64,000 bases of DNA from an uncultured Erythrobacter sp. (GCA_947503275.1 CANNCZ010000001.1:1054001-1118000); one strand, 5' to 3'; counted from the stretch's first letter, positions 29,745 through 39,619 are shown. Translations and numbers: made by a program. The notes: generated by a model from the sequence alone, not told the origin.

Positions 29745-30563
29745 CTATTCTCGTGACACCCTGATAAACTTTCCATTGCGCGACACGCTTAGCAAGAGAC
29801 GGCTGCCATCGGGCGCGATAATGCGCTCGCTTTGCTCAATCCCGCCCACGATCACCATCTGATTGATCAACCGCACACCCAACCGCGTCGCCGCGACTTT
29901 GTCAGAAGAGAGCGGCGGCTCGATACGCAATTCTTGATCAATCCAAAACTCAAGACCTACGCTTTGCAATGCGCCGTCTACTGTCTCGCGAAATGCAGTG
30001 AGGCCAAGCGCTGGAAACGCACCGCCATCCAACCAAGCGGTTGAAACAGATTCAAAAAAGCGCCTGCCAATTGCGCTGCCGGATGGAGGCCATACGACAG
30101 CCTCTAACTCTTCAAAATGATGCACAAGATCGCGTGCGAGCGCCATCAGCGCCTTTGCGACCGGCAATGTCCGCTCACCACCGGCAAGATGATGTCCAGG
30201 CAGCAATTGCATCGCCTCGAACCGCGCGGGGCCAGGCATGTCAGGTAAATCAAAACGATGCTCAACTGACGGGAAGGCAACGGCGTCACGAGGCTGAAGC
30301 CCGCGCAAATCAAAAGCCAGTCCGTCACGCAACAATTCCAACCAGACGAGATCGGTCGCAACCGGACTTGCCAAAGTATCGCCACCAACCGGCTGACCAT
30401 TGGCCGCAACCAATTGCAGCGGGCTATCTTCTGCTGGGTCGTGTGTCACAGTAACCGCGCGTTGGCTCGCAATGAAATCGCGGATGCCAGAACGGTCAGG
30501 CCGTTTGCCAGCCGCAAACAGCAGATAGAGCCCGTTGGCTTCAATATTTGCCTGTTCAGTTAT
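29745..30563 (-). CDS. Conserved hypothetical protein with a probable ATA start
   Basis: I do not recognise a named family. The first conventional in-frame start is GTG at 30449, but coding character continues upstream without a stop. An ATA codon at 30563 is followed by TEQANIEANGLYLLFAAGKR, a typical beginning, and has GAGAGG placed 9 bases upstream. GTG at 30449 has no ribosome site and would cut off a strand-helix unit. With ATA the protein has 272 residues, rich in hydrophobic and acidic residues (LVWLELLRDGLAFDLRGL near 65), without membrane helices. It may be a gene with a mutated start. It follows the flavodoxin-like gene at 30680 by about 115 bases. Confidence 0.5.
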   Translation of the reverse strand: MTEQANIEANGLYLLFAAGKRPDRSGIRDFIASQRAVTVTHDPAEDSPLQLVAANGQPVGGDTLASPVATDLVWLELLRDGLAFDLRGLQPRDAVAFPSVEHRFDLPDMPGPARFEAMQLLPGHHLAGGERTLPVAKALMALARDLVHHFEELEAVVWPPSGSAIGRRFFESVSTAWLDGGAFPALGLTAFRETVDGALQSVGLEFWIDQELRIEPPLSSDKVAATRLGVRLINQMVIVGGIEQSERIIAPDGSRLLLSVSRNGKFIRVSRE

Positions 30564-30679
30564 TGTGCCAGACCTCTCTGTGTCACAGGCTAACGCGGTA
30601 TGCAGATCGATACCTGAATTGATTTCAACCCAGCGTCGAGTCCTGAATACCAGTAAATCACAAAATTGTCCCGAAAAGT

Positions 30680-31162
30680 TCAGTACACGCCCAAGACTAG
30701 TCCTTCCGCCAACGCTTCACCAAGTTCGCAGCATTGTTGGAGGACTTTTTCACTGGGTGTTTTTCGGCTGAGAATTTCTTGCGGAGTTTGCGCAGCGAAA
30801 TTGATGATCATCGGATCCGCCACGCGTTTGAGCCGCCATCCTTTGGCGATCCGATCAATCTGCCGATGCGCGCCCTCCCCATCTGAACCCGCTGCGATGA
30901 TGCTGGCAAAAGGACGGCCCTCTATCTCGCCAAGCACGGGGTAGTATTGTGTGTCGAACATCTCCTTCATCGCCCCACTCATGCTGGCCAAATTCTCTGG
31001 GCAAACAAACAAATAGCCTTGCGATGACAAGATGTCCGCCGTCTTCACATCCTGCGCCCGGATCAAACGCGCTACATCGTGTCCAGCCGCAGCCTGCGCC
31101 ATTGCCTCGCTTGCGCCAGTACGGCTGTGCCAGATTACCAACAGGGTCGGATTGTCGTTCAT
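30680..31162 (-). CDS. Flavodoxin-like / NAD(P)H-dependent oxidoreductase family protein
   Basis: The 160-residue protein has the flavodoxin phosphate loop HSRTGASEAMA near residues 11-21 after a first strand TLLVIW, then PENLASMSGAMKEMFDTQYY, which matches the FMN isoalloxazine loop of flavodoxin-like reductases, and the third strand ASIIAAGSDGEGAHRQID. Such proteins bind FMN and shuttle electrons or reduce quinones. The ATG at 31162 is preferred over one 12 codons upstream because strand 1 follows directly. It is divergent from recJ with about 80 bases between starts. Confidence 0.72.
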   Translation of the reverse strand: MNDNPTLLVIWHSRTGASEAMAQAAAGHDVARLIRAQDVKTADILSSQGYLFVCPENLASMSGAMKEMFDTQYYPVLGEIEGRPFASIIAAGSDGEGAHRQIDRIAKGWRLKRVADPMIINFAAQTPQEILSRKTPSEKVLQQCCELGEALAEGLVLGVY

Positions 31163-31245
31163 GCGGATTGCTTCGCTGCTCTGCCTGTCGATTGTCAATG
31201 CTCGCGCACTGTTACCTGTACCGCCAATCGGTTAGGCATGCGCGC

Positions 31246-33033
31246 ATGGTCTCACCTTCTCTCTCGCATGTTCTGGGCGTTTCGCAGTCGCTCGCCGGTC
31301 AATCATGGCATTGGCGCGGCGGCAATATGGAGCTCGGCGATGGAGCGGCGTCATTGGGCACCGACATATTGTCGCAATTGATGATGACGCGCGGTGTCGC
31401 AGCCGATGAGGTCACCAAGCATGCCAAGCCGACCATGCGCGAATTCCTGCCCGATCCATCCGAGTTCCGCGATATGGATCGCGCGGCAGAGCGGATCGCG
31501 AGCGCCGTTTTGAGCGGCGAGAGCATCACGATTTACGGCGACTACGACGTCGATGGCGCAACCAGCGCGGCTCTTTTGGTTGAGCTGTTGCGCGCTCTGG
31601 GTGTCGAGGCAGGGTACTACATCCCCGACCGTCTGTTGGAGGGGTATGGCCCTACTGGCGAAGCGCTCGTCCAACTGGCCAAGGATGGCTCGGACCTGAT
31701 CGTAACGGTCGATTGCGGCGCAATGGCACACGAGGCGCTGGGCATGGCACGCGATGTGGGCGTTGACGTGATTGTGGTCGATCATCACAAATGTTCAGCA
31801 GAGCTTCCACCCACCGCCGCTTTGGTCAATCCCAACCGGCTCGATGAAAACGACCTTGCGGCCAGCCATGGCCATCTTGCCGCTGTCGGCGTCGCGTTTC
31901 TGCTTGCGATTGCGTTGGTGCGAAATTTGCGGGCCAAGGACTATTTCAAGGATCGCGCTGAACCTGATTTGATGAGCTTACTCGATTTGGTGGCTTTGGG
32001 GACTGTGGCGGATGTAGCAGCTCTGCATGGGCTGAACCGTGCATTCGTCTCCCAAGGGCTCAAAGTGCTCGCCCGGCGCGAACGGATCGGAATGGCCGCT
32101 CTGATGGATGCGAGCCGATTGAAGCGTGCGCCGATAGCCTCTGATCTTGGCTTTGCGCTGGGTCCTCGAATCAATGCCGGCGGCAGGATCGGCGAATCGA
32201 CATTGGGAGTGCGTTTGCTGACCACGCGCGATCCCGAAGAAGCACGCGCGATTTCCGAGCAACTCTCCGCACTTAACGAAGAACGCCGCGCTATCGAAGC
32301 TGAGGTGCAAGAGGCTGCTGAAGAGCAATTGGAGGGCCAGCACAATATGGCGGTGCAGGTTCTGTCCGGCACAGGCTGGCACCCCGGCGTGATCGGCATT
32401 GTCGCCGGTCGGATCAAGGAAAAGACCGGCAAACCCTCGATCATCATCGCCCTCGACGAAGCCGAAGGCACAGGCAAAGGATCAGGCCGTTCAATAAGCG
32501 GCGTGGACATTGGCGCCGCGATCATCGCGGCGCGCGAACAGGGTTTGCTGCTGGCTGGTGGTGGGCATGCAATGGCCGCGGGATTGACGATACCGAGTGA
32601 CAAACTCGCAGACTTCACCGAATTCCTCGACACACGGTTGGCCCGCGATGTTGAAAAAGCGCGACATGCTCAGGTCATGCAACTCGATCTCTCGCTTGCT
32701 CCGGGAGGTTTGACACCGGAATTGGTTGCGACCTTAGATGCCGCCGGTCCTTATGGCGTGGGTTGGCCTGCCCCGCGTGTTGCTGTGGGGCCTGTGCAAA
32801 TTGTCAAAGCCGACATCGTGGGTAAAGACCACCTGCGGATCATCGCCAGTGGCGGCGATGGACGATCATTCAAAGCGATCGCGTTTCGCGCGGCTGAGAC
32901 CGAAATGGCGCAAACTCTGCTCCATCGTAGCAGGGGTCGGCGGTTTCACCTTGCTGGCCGAGTTAAGATCGATGATTGGGGCCATCGCCCGGCGGCTGAA
33001 CTGCACCTAGAAGATGCTGCATTCGCCGATTGA
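31246..33033 (+). CDS. recJ: Single-stranded-DNA-specific exonuclease RecJ
   Basis: RecJ degrades single-stranded DNA 5' to 3' in recombination, mismatch and base-excision repair. The 595-residue protein has the DHH-phosphoesterase motifs: ITIYGDYDVDGATSAALL (motif I, near 93-110), VTVDCGA (motif II) and VVDHHKCSAELP (motif III, DHH). The DHHA1 domain follows, with GWHPGVIGIVAGRIKE and the GGGHAMAAGLTI signature, and a C-terminal OB-fold ends in a histidine-rich segment. ATG at 31246 begins at MVSPSLSH. A very long upstream extension of this frame is not coding-like and would run through the divergent gene. Confidence 0.94.
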   Translation: MVSPSLSHVLGVSQSLAGQSWHWRGGNMELGDGAASLGTDILSQLMMTRGVAADEVTKHAKPTMREFLPDPSEFRDMDRAAERIASAVLSGESITIYGDYDVDGATSAALLVELLRALGVEAGYYIPDRLLEGYGPTGEALVQLAKDGSDLIVTVDCGAMAHEALGMARDVGVDVIVVDHHKCSAELPPTAALVNPNRLDENDLAASHGHLAAVGVAFLLAIALVRNLRAKDYFKDRAEPDLMSLLDLVALGTVADVAALHGLNRAFVSQGLKVLARRERIGMAALMDASRLKRAPIASDLGFALGPRINAGGRIGESTLGVRLLTTRDPEEARAISEQLSALNEERRAIEAEVQEAAEEQLEGQHNMAVQVLSGTGWHPGVIGIVAGRIKEKTGKPSIIIALDEAEGTGKGSGRSISGVDIGAAIIAAREQGLLLAGGGHAMAAGLTIPSDKLADFTEFLDTRLARDVEKARHAQVMQLDLSLAPGGLTPELVATLDAAGPYGVGWPAPRVAVGPVQIVKADIVGKDHLRIIASGGDGRSFKAIAFRAAETEMAQTLLHRSRGRRFHLAGRVKIDDWGHRPAAELHLEDAAFAD

Positions 33034-33089
33034 TCGGGTAGGTTTTGCGCCGTGTGTGCAGAAATTCTTAAAACCGAAGCACACGGGGC

Positions 33090-33118
33090 TTGACCCGCTT
33101 AGCCTGCCCCCCTAGATG
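33090..33118 (+). promoter_or_regulatory. Promoter of tRNA-Glu
   Basis: TTGACC at 33090-33095 and TAGATG at 33113-33118 are separated by exactly 17 bases, placing a transcription start about 15 bases before the tRNA at 33140. Confidence 0.6.
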
Positions 33119-33139
33119 CGCGCTCTCGCAAATGAGCGT

Positions 33140-33214
33140 GGCCCCTTCGTCTAGCGGTTAGGACGCGGCCCTTTCACGGCTGAAACACGGGTTCGATTCC
33201 CGTAGGGGTCACCA
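33140..33214 (+). tRNA. tRNA-Glu (anticodon UUC), CCA encoded
   Basis: The sequence folds as a standard cloverleaf: acceptor GGCCCCT with AGGGGTC, D-arm with TCTAGCGGTTAGGA, anticodon stem CGGCC/GGCTG closing the loop CTTTCAC with anticodon TTC at 33173-33175, and T-loop GTTCGATTC. The 3' CCA is encoded at 33212-33214. The sequence is close to bacterial tRNA-Glu consensus. Confidence 0.95.
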
Positions 33215-33298
33215 CCTCCTCCACGCGCAAGCTCCCCTACACACGTCCGATAGACGGAAAGTTTGACCTCGCTGCTGTGCAAGCTAGAGCGTTGATCC

Positions 33299-34564
33299 AT
33301 GGGTACGCGCCAGTCCATCCCCCTTGTCGGTATCTTGCTAGCGCTGGTGACCTTTGTCGCCATGCTGTTGCTCGACATTGACCCAATCATTGCGACATCC
33401 GCGTTGATCTTGTGGGTTGGCTCGCTTTTGCTTGCTGCTGGCCGTCCACCTGAGCCAGCGCCTGTCGTCGTCAAACAGACCTTCAATCGCGATTCGATGG
33501 GCAACTTGATCGAGAATTCTTCGACCCCGCTTTTGGTCACAGAAAAAAACAACATCGCCATCGCCAACCGTGCAGCTCGCCGGATGCTGGGTCAGCATAT
33601 TATTGGACAAGACGCGCGCGTCGCCTTTCGCCAGCCTGAGGCGATTTCGCTGCTTGGCAAAAACCGCAATGGGCAAGCAATCGTTCGCGGCCTCGTGCGG
33701 CGGCAGGACATTTGGCAAATCAACCGTCAGGCGGTCGATGAAAATCTCGCGGTGATTGAGCTAATCAATCAGACGGCAGAGGCCGATATCAGCCGTGCGC
33801 ATACCGACTTCGTCGCCAACGCCAGCCATGAACTGCGCACACCGCTCTCCGCGATCATTGGCTATGTCGAGACACTGAGCGAAAGCGGTGACAGTCTCGA
33901 TTCGCCAACGTCGCAGAAATTTCTTGGCACAATCGAGCGCGAGGCGTTGCGCCTCCAAAGCCTGATCAGCGATTTGATGAGCCTATCGCGGGTCGAGGCA
34001 GAAAAACATGATCTTCCTCAACAATTGATCGAGCTGAGCGACTTAACAGAGCGCGCAGTGTTTGATGCGGCAGGATCGCAGCGTGAGGACAGGATCGAAC
34101 TTTCGCTGAAGGCTAATCCTTGTGTGAAAGGGGATCGCCAACAGCTTGAACAAGTCGTCCGCAATCTTGTCGACAATGCCCTCAAATACGGCGCCGATGA
34201 GACGCCGGTCGCGGTTGAGTTGGATTTTGCCCGTGATGGTATGGCGCGCATATCTGTGGCAGATCAGGGTGAAGGCATCGCACCCGAACAATTGCCTCAT
34301 CTGACCCGCAGATTTTACCGCACCGATCCGGGTCGCAGCCGAGCCTCGGGTGGCACCGGCCTGGGCCTAGCTATCGTAAAACACATCGTAGAACGCCACC
34401 GCGGACGGCTAAATATCGACAGCGATTTGGGCAAGGGAACGCGGGTCGTTGTCCGGCTGCCGCTCGCCGAGCCTGATAGAGGCCCCGATGAAAAAACGCA
34501 AAAAATCGGACAAAAAGATGAGAAAAACGACAATCGGCAGGATGAATCACAGCTTCTGTCTTAG
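33299..34564 (+). CDS. phoR: Phosphate regulon sensor histidine kinase PhoR
   Basis: PhoR autophosphorylates and phosphorylates PhoB when phosphate is scarce; with PstSCAB and PhoU it is switched off in phosphate excess. The 421-residue protein has two N-terminal membrane helices (about 8-25, 30-46), a PAS-like region (NLIENSSTPLLVTEKNNIAIAN near 66-87), the dimerisation/H-box NASHELRTPLSAIIGYVETL with His177, the N-box VVRNLVDNALKYG and G-boxes VADQGEG and GGTGLGLAIVKHIVERH. The charged C-terminal tail after PLAEPD is unusual. It opens the phosphate gene cluster and is 130 bases upstream of pstC. Confidence 0.92.
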   Translation: MGTRQSIPLVGILLALVTFVAMLLLDIDPIIATSALILWVGSLLLAAGRPPEPAPVVVKQTFNRDSMGNLIENSSTPLLVTEKNNIAIANRAARRMLGQHIIGQDARVAFRQPEAISLLGKNRNGQAIVRGLVRRQDIWQINRQAVDENLAVIELINQTAEADISRAHTDFVANASHELRTPLSAIIGYVETLSESGDSLDSPTSQKFLGTIEREALRLQSLISDLMSLSRVEAEKHDLPQQLIELSDLTERAVFDAAGSQREDRIELSLKANPCVKGDRQQLEQVVRNLVDNALKYGADETPVAVELDFARDGMARISVADQGEGIAPEQLPHLTRRFYRTDPGRSRASGGTGLGLAIVKHIVERHRGRLNIDSDLGKGTRVVVRLPLAEPDRGPDEKTQKIGQKDEKNDNRQDESQLLS

Positions 34565-34694
34565 CTATGTCTTATTCTTTCAACATGGGCTGTTGGATTG
34601 TGCCCGCACTGGCTTGACCACGGGATAGCAAGAGATCAAGCCACTTCTCGCCGACAGGCGAATGCGAGCAAACAGGGGAATACGGGCTTACTAC

Positions 34695-36080
34695 ATGTCG
34701 CCGATTACGCTCATCTTGATTGCCATTGGGCTAGGCCTTGCCGGGTGGCTGGCTGGCCGGGCGAAGGCATGGAGCTTTCAAAAAGCCGATCCCGCCGTGC
34801 GCCCCGTTGCACGGCCGATCTATCACGCGTGGTATGTTGCCGTATGGGTGTTGCTGCCACTACTTGCTTTTGTGGCACTTTGGTCATTTATCGCCCCGCA
34901 ATTGGTCACACAAAGCGTTCTTGCATCGCCGGGTGCAGCCAACCTTCCAACATTCGGGTTTGAGCGCGAAGCATGGCTTGCCGAAGCGCGCGCGGTAGCG
35001 AACGGCAACGCACCAGGCGTCTTTAACGAAGGGGCAGAGGCTCTGGTTGAGCCGTTTCGTCAGGCGATCTCGCATTACAGCCTGATTGGCTTTGCTCTGA
35101 CTGTCTTGATCGGATTTGGCGGCGGCGCATTCGCGTTCCTGCGTGTCCGTCCCGATTTCCGCGCTCGCACCCGAGTGGAGCGCACAGTGATGATCGTGCT
35201 CTTGCTCGCATCGCTCGTCGCGATCCTGACCACGTTTGGCATCGTCGCGAGCCTTGTGTTCGAGACGATCCGTTTCTTCGGAATGGTTTCGCCTGCCGAT
35301 TTCCTGTTCGGAACGTTCTGGGGTCCCGACCCAATGAGCAATCCGGACAATCCAGACGGATCGCGTTTCGGCGCGATACCGTTATTCTGGGGCACTTTGT
35401 TTATCGGCGCGATTATCGCGATGATTGTGGCCATTCCACTGGGTTTGATGAGTGCGATTTATCTAACCCAATATGCCGATCCCAAACTGCGCCAGTGGGT
35501 CAAACCTGCGCTGGAGATCCTCGCGGGCATTCCGACCGTTGTTTATGGCTACTTCGCGGCACTGACGATCGCTCCTGCTGTGCGCGATCTGGCAGTGTCT
35601 GTCGGGATCACCAGCGCATCGAGCGAGAGCGCCTTGGCCGCAGGTGTCGTGATGGGCGTAATGATTATCCCGTTCGTATCCTCCATGGCCGACGATTCCA
35701 TGGCTGCTGTGCCCAGCGCGATGCGCGATGGCAGTCTTGCTATGGGCGCCACTCAGTCAGAGACGATCAAGCGGGTACTGTTCCCCGCCGCCCTGCCCGG
35801 CATTGTCGCTGGGATCATGCTCGCCGTTAGCCGTGCGATTGGTGAGACGATGATTGTGGTGATGGCAGCGGGCGCGTCGTCCAACCTGACAGCAAATCCG
35901 CTCGATACGATGACCACGGTAACCTATCAGATCGTCGCCATGCTCACTGGCGAAGGCAGCTTTGACCACCCCGCCACTTTGAGCGCTTTTGCGCTTGGTT
36001 TTGTCCTGTTCCTTGTGACGCTTGTGCTGAACATCATCGCACTGCGCGTCGTTAAACGGTTCCGTGAAGCTTATGAGTGA
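34695..36080 (+). CDS. pstC: Phosphate ABC transporter permease PstC
   Basis: This 461-residue inner-membrane protein is the first permease of the high-affinity phosphate transporter. An extended N-terminal region (about 150 residues with three helices and an Ala-rich periplasmic loop) precedes the core permease domain, common in sphingomonad PstC. The core includes GTLFIGAIIAMIVAIPLG and the ATPase-contact loop AALPGIVAGIMLAVSRAIGE with the EAA-type glycine. The first ATG in the frame would add 11 residues; MSPITLILIAIG at 34695 is chosen because the hydrophobic segment starts there. Overlaps pstA by 8 bases. No pstS is next to it. Confidence 0.92.
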   Translation: MSPITLILIAIGLGLAGWLAGRAKAWSFQKADPAVRPVARPIYHAWYVAVWVLLPLLAFVALWSFIAPQLVTQSVLASPGAANLPTFGFEREAWLAEARAVANGNAPGVFNEGAEALVEPFRQAISHYSLIGFALTVLIGFGGGAFAFLRVRPDFRARTRVERTVMIVLLLASLVAILTTFGIVASLVFETIRFFGMVSPADFLFGTFWGPDPMSNPDNPDGSRFGAIPLFWGTLFIGAIIAMIVAIPLGLMSAIYLTQYADPKLRQWVKPALEILAGIPTVVYGYFAALTIAPAVRDLAVSVGITSASSESALAAGVVMGVMIIPFVSSMADDSMAAVPSAMRDGSLAMGATQSETIKRVLFPAALPGIVAGIMLAVSRAIGETMIVVMAAGASSNLTANPLDTMTTVTYQIVAMLTGEGSFDHPATLSAFALGFVLFLVTLVLNIIALRVVKRFREAYE

Positions 36081-37338
36081 TACCCAAACATCACCGGCGG
36101 GCGGACCAACCCGCACTGCATCCTTCGCTAAACGGCTGGACCAGCGTTACCGCGCCGAACGCCGTTTTCGGGCGCTCGGAATGGTCGCTATTGTGTTTTC
36201 GCTTTTGGCATTGGTCTTCCTGCTCGGCAGCATGCTGTCAAACGGCATCGGCGGATTCCAGCGCGCTGAATTGGCCGTGGCAATCGATTTCCCCGAAAGC
36301 GGCGTCACAGGCGATGAGGTTTCCCTAAGCGCGCCCAGCGCAATCCAAGTTCTGGAAATGCAGGGTATGTCCGAAGTCGTGGCATTCTATGCAGAAGAAG
36401 CATTGGGCGAAGAGGGCGCGGCACAATTAAGCCGCGATGCATGGCGCGATGTGGCCGCCGCGTTGCAATCCGATCCATCGCTGATCACTCGATCTGAAAC
36501 ATTCCACTTGCCGGCCTCTTCCGACCTTTCAGCGGGTCTGGACGGCGACGGTTCGCCAGAGATGCGCGCTCTTGCTCAGCAGCTTGTGAGTGAAGGAAAA
36601 CTGGCGGAAAACTGGGATTTTGGCTTCCTTGGCCGTTCCGATGCAACTAGCCCACAACAGGCCGGTATCTGGGGCGCACTGGTTGGTTCGATCCTGACAA
36701 TGCTCATCACATTCTCATTGGCATTTCCCACGGGCATTTTGGCGGCACTTTACCTTGAGGAATATGCGCCAAAGAACCGCTGGACCGATGTGATTGAAGT
36801 TTCGATCAACAATCTGGCCGCCGTTCCGTCGATCATTTTCGGGCTGCTCGGGCTGTTTTTGTTGATCGAATTCATGCCCAATTTGCGTTCTACGCCATTG
36901 ATCGCCGGTATCACTCTGGCTCTCATGACGATGCCAGTGATCGTGATCTCAGGCCGCAACGCGATCAAAGCGGTGCCCCCGTCCATACGCGATGGTGCTC
37001 TCGCAGTGGGCGCATCGCCTGTGCAGGTTGTGTTCCACCATGTCTTGCCGCTCGCTTTGCCCGGAATGCTGACCGGTACCATCATCGGCATGGCCCGCGC
37101 ATTGGGAGAGACCGCGCCACTGATCCTGATCGGGATGCGTGCATTCGTTGCGACCCCGCCTGACGCAGTGACTTCTCCTGCGACTGTCTTGCCGATGCAA
37201 ATTTACCTGTGGTCCGATGAAATTGACCGCGGCTTTGTCGAGCGGACAAGCGCGGCTATCATTGTGCTATTGCTGTTCCTCCTGCTGATGAACGGCCTCG
37301 CCATTTATCTGCGCAACAAGTTTGAGAAAACCTGGTGA
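36073..37338 (+). CDS. pstA: Phosphate ABC transporter permease PstA
   Basis: The 421-residue second permease has the core domain in the C-terminal half: [21 protein letters not shown], then [17 protein letters not shown], and the coupling loop [29 protein letters not shown]. An N-terminal extension of about 190 residues holds one membrane helix and a large periplasmic part with two or three small domains, like the extended PstA of related genera. The ATG at 36073 lies in the last codons of pstC. Its stop overlaps the GTG start of pstB (GTGA). Confidence 0.93.
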   Translation: MSDTQTSPAGGPTRTASFAKRLDQRYRAERRFRALGMVAIVFSLLALVFLLGSMLSNGIGGFQRAELAVAIDFPESGVTGDEVSLSAPSAIQVLEMQGMSEVVAFYAEEALGEEGAAQLSRDAWRDVAAALQSDPSLITRSETFHLPASSDLSAGLDGDGSPEMRALAQQLVSEGKLAENWDFGFLGRSDATSPQQAGIWGALVGSILTMLITFSLAFPTGILAALYLEEYAPKNRWTDVIEVSINNLAAVPSIIFGLLGLFLLIEFMPNLRSTPLIAGITLALMTMPVIVISGRNAIKAVPPSIRDGALAVGASPVQVVFHHVLPLALPGMLTGTIIGMARALGETAPLILIGMRAFVATPPDAVTSPATVLPMQIYLWSDEIDRGFVERTSAAIIVLLLFLLLMNGLAIYLRNKFEKTW

Positions 37339-38126
37339 CCTTGATCCACGAAAAGATCCAGCAGAACAAAACCGCGATGATGGTCGCGCGTGATGTTTCC
37401 GTCTATTACGGCGACAAGAAGGCTATCGACGAAGTGTCGATCGATATCTCACCGGAATATGTCACCGCCTTTATTGGGCCATCCGGCTGCGGAAAGTCGA
37501 CATTCTTACGCTGTTTCAACCGTATGAATGACACTATCCCTGTCGCACGCGTCAGTGGCCTGATCGAGTTGGAAGGCGAAGACATTCACGGTGATGCGAT
37601 GGATGTCGTGCAATTGCGCGCTCGCGTTGGGATGGTGTTTCAAAAGCCCAATCCATTTCCCAAAACGATCTACGAAAACATCGCTTACGGTCCGCGGATT
37701 CACGGACTTGGTGAGAAAAAGGCTGACCTCGACGTAATCGTCGAACGCTCACTCACCCGTGCGGGCCTTTGGGATGAGGTGAAAGACCGCCTTGAAGATT
37801 CCGGCACCGCTTTGTCGGGTGGTCAGCAACAGCGCCTGTGCATAGCCCGCGCAATTGCTGTCGATCCCGAAGTGATCTTGATGGATGAGCCAGCCTCGGC
37901 ATTGGACCCCATCGCCACAGCCAAGATCGAAGAACTGATCGACGAACTGTCCGGCCGCTATGCGATCGTAATCGTCACTCACTCCATGCAACAGGCGGCT
38001 CGCGTTAGTCAGCGGACGGCCTTTTTCCACCTCGGGAAAATGGTCGAATATGGCCCAACCTCCGATATCTTCACCAACCCCATCGAAGAGCGCACCAAAG
38101 ACTATATCACTGGGCGGTACGGATAA
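37335..38126 (+). CDS. pstB: Phosphate ABC transporter ATP-binding protein PstB
   Basis: PstB is the ATPase of the phosphate importer. The 263-residue protein carries Walker [15 protein letters not shown] near residues 47-60, a Q-loop VFQKPNPFP, the signature [19 protein letters not shown] near 158-176, Walker [14 protein letters not shown] and an H-loop IVTHSM. The [18 protein letters not shown] segment is specific to PstB. It starts at GTG 37335, overlapping the pstA stop, and its own stop overlaps phoU by one base, so the genes are translationally coupled. Confidence 0.95.
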   Translation: MTLIHEKIQQNKTAMMVARDVSVYYGDKKAIDEVSIDISPEYVTAFIGPSGCGKSTFLRCFNRMNDTIPVARVSGLIELEGEDIHGDAMDVVQLRARVGMVFQKPNPFPKTIYENIAYGPRIHGLGEKKADLDVIVERSLTRAGLWDEVKDRLEDSGTALSGGQQQRLCIARAIAVDPEVILMDEPASALDPIATAKIEELIDELSGRYAIVIVTHSMQQAARVSQRTAFFHLGKMVEYGPTSDIFTNPIEERTKDYITGRYG

Positions 38127-38794
38127 TGGCCGACCATACAGTCAAAGCTTTCGATGAAGATATTACCCGGCTTCGCGGCCTAATCGCGGAGATGGGTGGT
38201 CTAGCCGAGGTTGCGATTCAAGAAGCCCTCGATGCGATGATTCGCGGAGATGAGGAGTTGGGCGACAGCGTCGTTGCGCGCGACAAGAAAATCGATGCGC
38301 TGGAAACCGAAGTCGACAAGCTGGCGGTGCGCATCATCGCATTGCGCGCCCCGATGGCCGACGATTTGCGCGAAGTGATTGCCGCTCTGAAGATCGCTGG
38401 CGTGGTTGAGCGGATCGGTGACTACTCAAAAAATATCGCAAAACGCGTCGGTATGATTGAAGGGCGCGATCGGTTTGAACCACTCACTCTGCTGCCTGCA
38501 ATGGGCGAATTGGCGGGCGAGATGGTGCACGATGTCCTCACCGCATATTCTGCCCGCGACCCCGGCTTGGCACGTGAAGTAATCGCGACGGATGCGAAAG
38601 TTGACGCGTTCTACAACAGCATTTTCCGCAATCTTGTCAGCCATATGGTCGAAAACCCTGCAACCATTTCCAGCGCCGCACAATTGCTGTTTGTCGCCCG
38701 AAACCTTGAGCGGATTGGCGACCATGCGACCAATGTTGCTGAAATGGTTCACTTTGCCGCGACTGGCACCTATCCCCCCGAAGAGGAACGGTAA
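38126..38794 (+). CDS. phoU: Phosphate signaling regulator PhoU
   Basis: PhoU (222 residues) consists of two three-helix repeats, each with an acidic metal-binding stretch: VDKLAVRIIALRAPMADDLR near residues 64-83 and the later NLERIGDHATNVAE near 190-203, which follows the E-R-I-x-D-Y/H-A-x-N-I/V-A signature also present at RIGDYSKNIAK. It acts with the Pst transporter to keep PhoR inactive when phosphate is plentiful. It overlaps pstB by one base and precedes phoB by 129 bases. Confidence 0.94.
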   Translation: MADHTVKAFDEDITRLRGLIAEMGGLAEVAIQEALDAMIRGDEELGDSVVARDKKIDALETEVDKLAVRIIALRAPMADDLREVIAALKIAGVVERIGDYSKNIAKRVGMIEGRDRFEPLTLLPAMGELAGEMVHDVLTAYSARDPGLAREVIATDAKVDAFYNSIFRNLVSHMVENPATISSAAQLLFVARNLERIGDHATNVAEMVHFAATGTYPPEEER

Positions 38795-38923
38795 GCCGCT
38801 GTATTGACTGCATGTGGAAAACTAGGGGCACTCAGTTTCATCAAATTGTAGCCAAAGTGAAACATCGCCATAGCTGACCGCTCGCCGCTTGTATGGTAGA
38901 ACGGATCGCGAGGAGACAGTACG

Positions 38924-39613
38924 ATGTCCGCCGCCAAATTGCTGTTGGTCGAAGATGATCCGGCGCTTTCCGAATTGCTCGAATATCGCTTTCAAAACGA
39001 AGGCTATAACGTCCGCTGCACCGGCGATGGCGATGAAGCTTTGGTTTTGGCGAGCGAGGATGTGCCCGATCTCATCATCCTGGATTGGATGATTGAGGGG
39101 ACCAGCGGGATTGAGGTGTGCCGCCGCCTGCGCCGCGATAAAGAAACAGCGCATGTGCCGATCATCATGCTCACCGCGAGAGAAGCTGAGGACGACAGAG
39201 TGCGCGGGTTGGAGACGGGTGCGGACGATTATCTGACCAAACCGTTCAGCCCGCGCGAGTTGCTGGCGCGCGTTGCCGCGGTGATGCGTCGCATTCGTCC
39301 TGCTCTTGCAGGGGAGACGATTGAAGTCGGCGATATCAAGCTTGATCCGGTGGCTCATAAAGTTCAGCGACGCGGTCGTTCGCTTCAACTAGGCCCAACC
39401 GAATACCGGCTGCTCAAATTCTTTATGGAGAGCCCAGGGCGAGTTTTCAGCCGTGGGCAATTGCTCGATGGCGTATGGGGCACAGGCTCGGACATCGAAT
39501 TGCGCACCGTCGATGTGCATATCCGCCGGTTGCGCAAAGCCATCGGTGTTGAAGGCGTCAAAGACCCGATCCGCACGGTGCGCTCCGCAGGCTACGCCTT
39601 AGAGGCGACCTAG
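38924..39613 (+). CDS. phoB: Phosphate regulon response regulator PhoB
   Basis: PhoB is the transcription factor of the phosphate regulon. The 229-residue protein has a receiver domain with VEDDP, phosphoacceptor D54 in LIILDWMIEG and K in YLTKPFSPREL, followed by a winged-helix domain with LQLGPTEYRLLKFFMESPGRVFSRGQLLDGVWG and the recognition helix RTVDVHIRRLRKAI. The gene has an AGGAGA ribosome site. I could not find a clear Pho box consisting of two CTGTCAT-like repeats upstream of phoR or here, so regulation by PhoB of its own cluster is only assumed. Ends 6 bases before the convergent extensin-like gene. Confidence 0.95.
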   Translation: MSAAKLLLVEDDPALSELLEYRFQNEGYNVRCTGDGDEALVLASEDVPDLIILDWMIEGTSGIEVCRRLRRDKETAHVPIIMLTAREAEDDRVRGLETGADDYLTKPFSPRELLARVAAVMRRIRPALAGETIEVGDIKLDPVAHKVQRRGRSLQLGPTEYRLLKFFMESPGRVFSRGQLLDGVWGTGSDIELRTVDVHIRRLRKAIGVEGVKDPIRTVRSAGYALEAT

Positions 39614-39619
39614 CTCACT

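Noticed and set aside
30949..31245. Upstream extension of the recJ reading frame by about 100 residues
   Set aside because: The residues are cysteine- and serine-rich and unlike RecJ; the segment lies opposite the flavodoxin-like gene.
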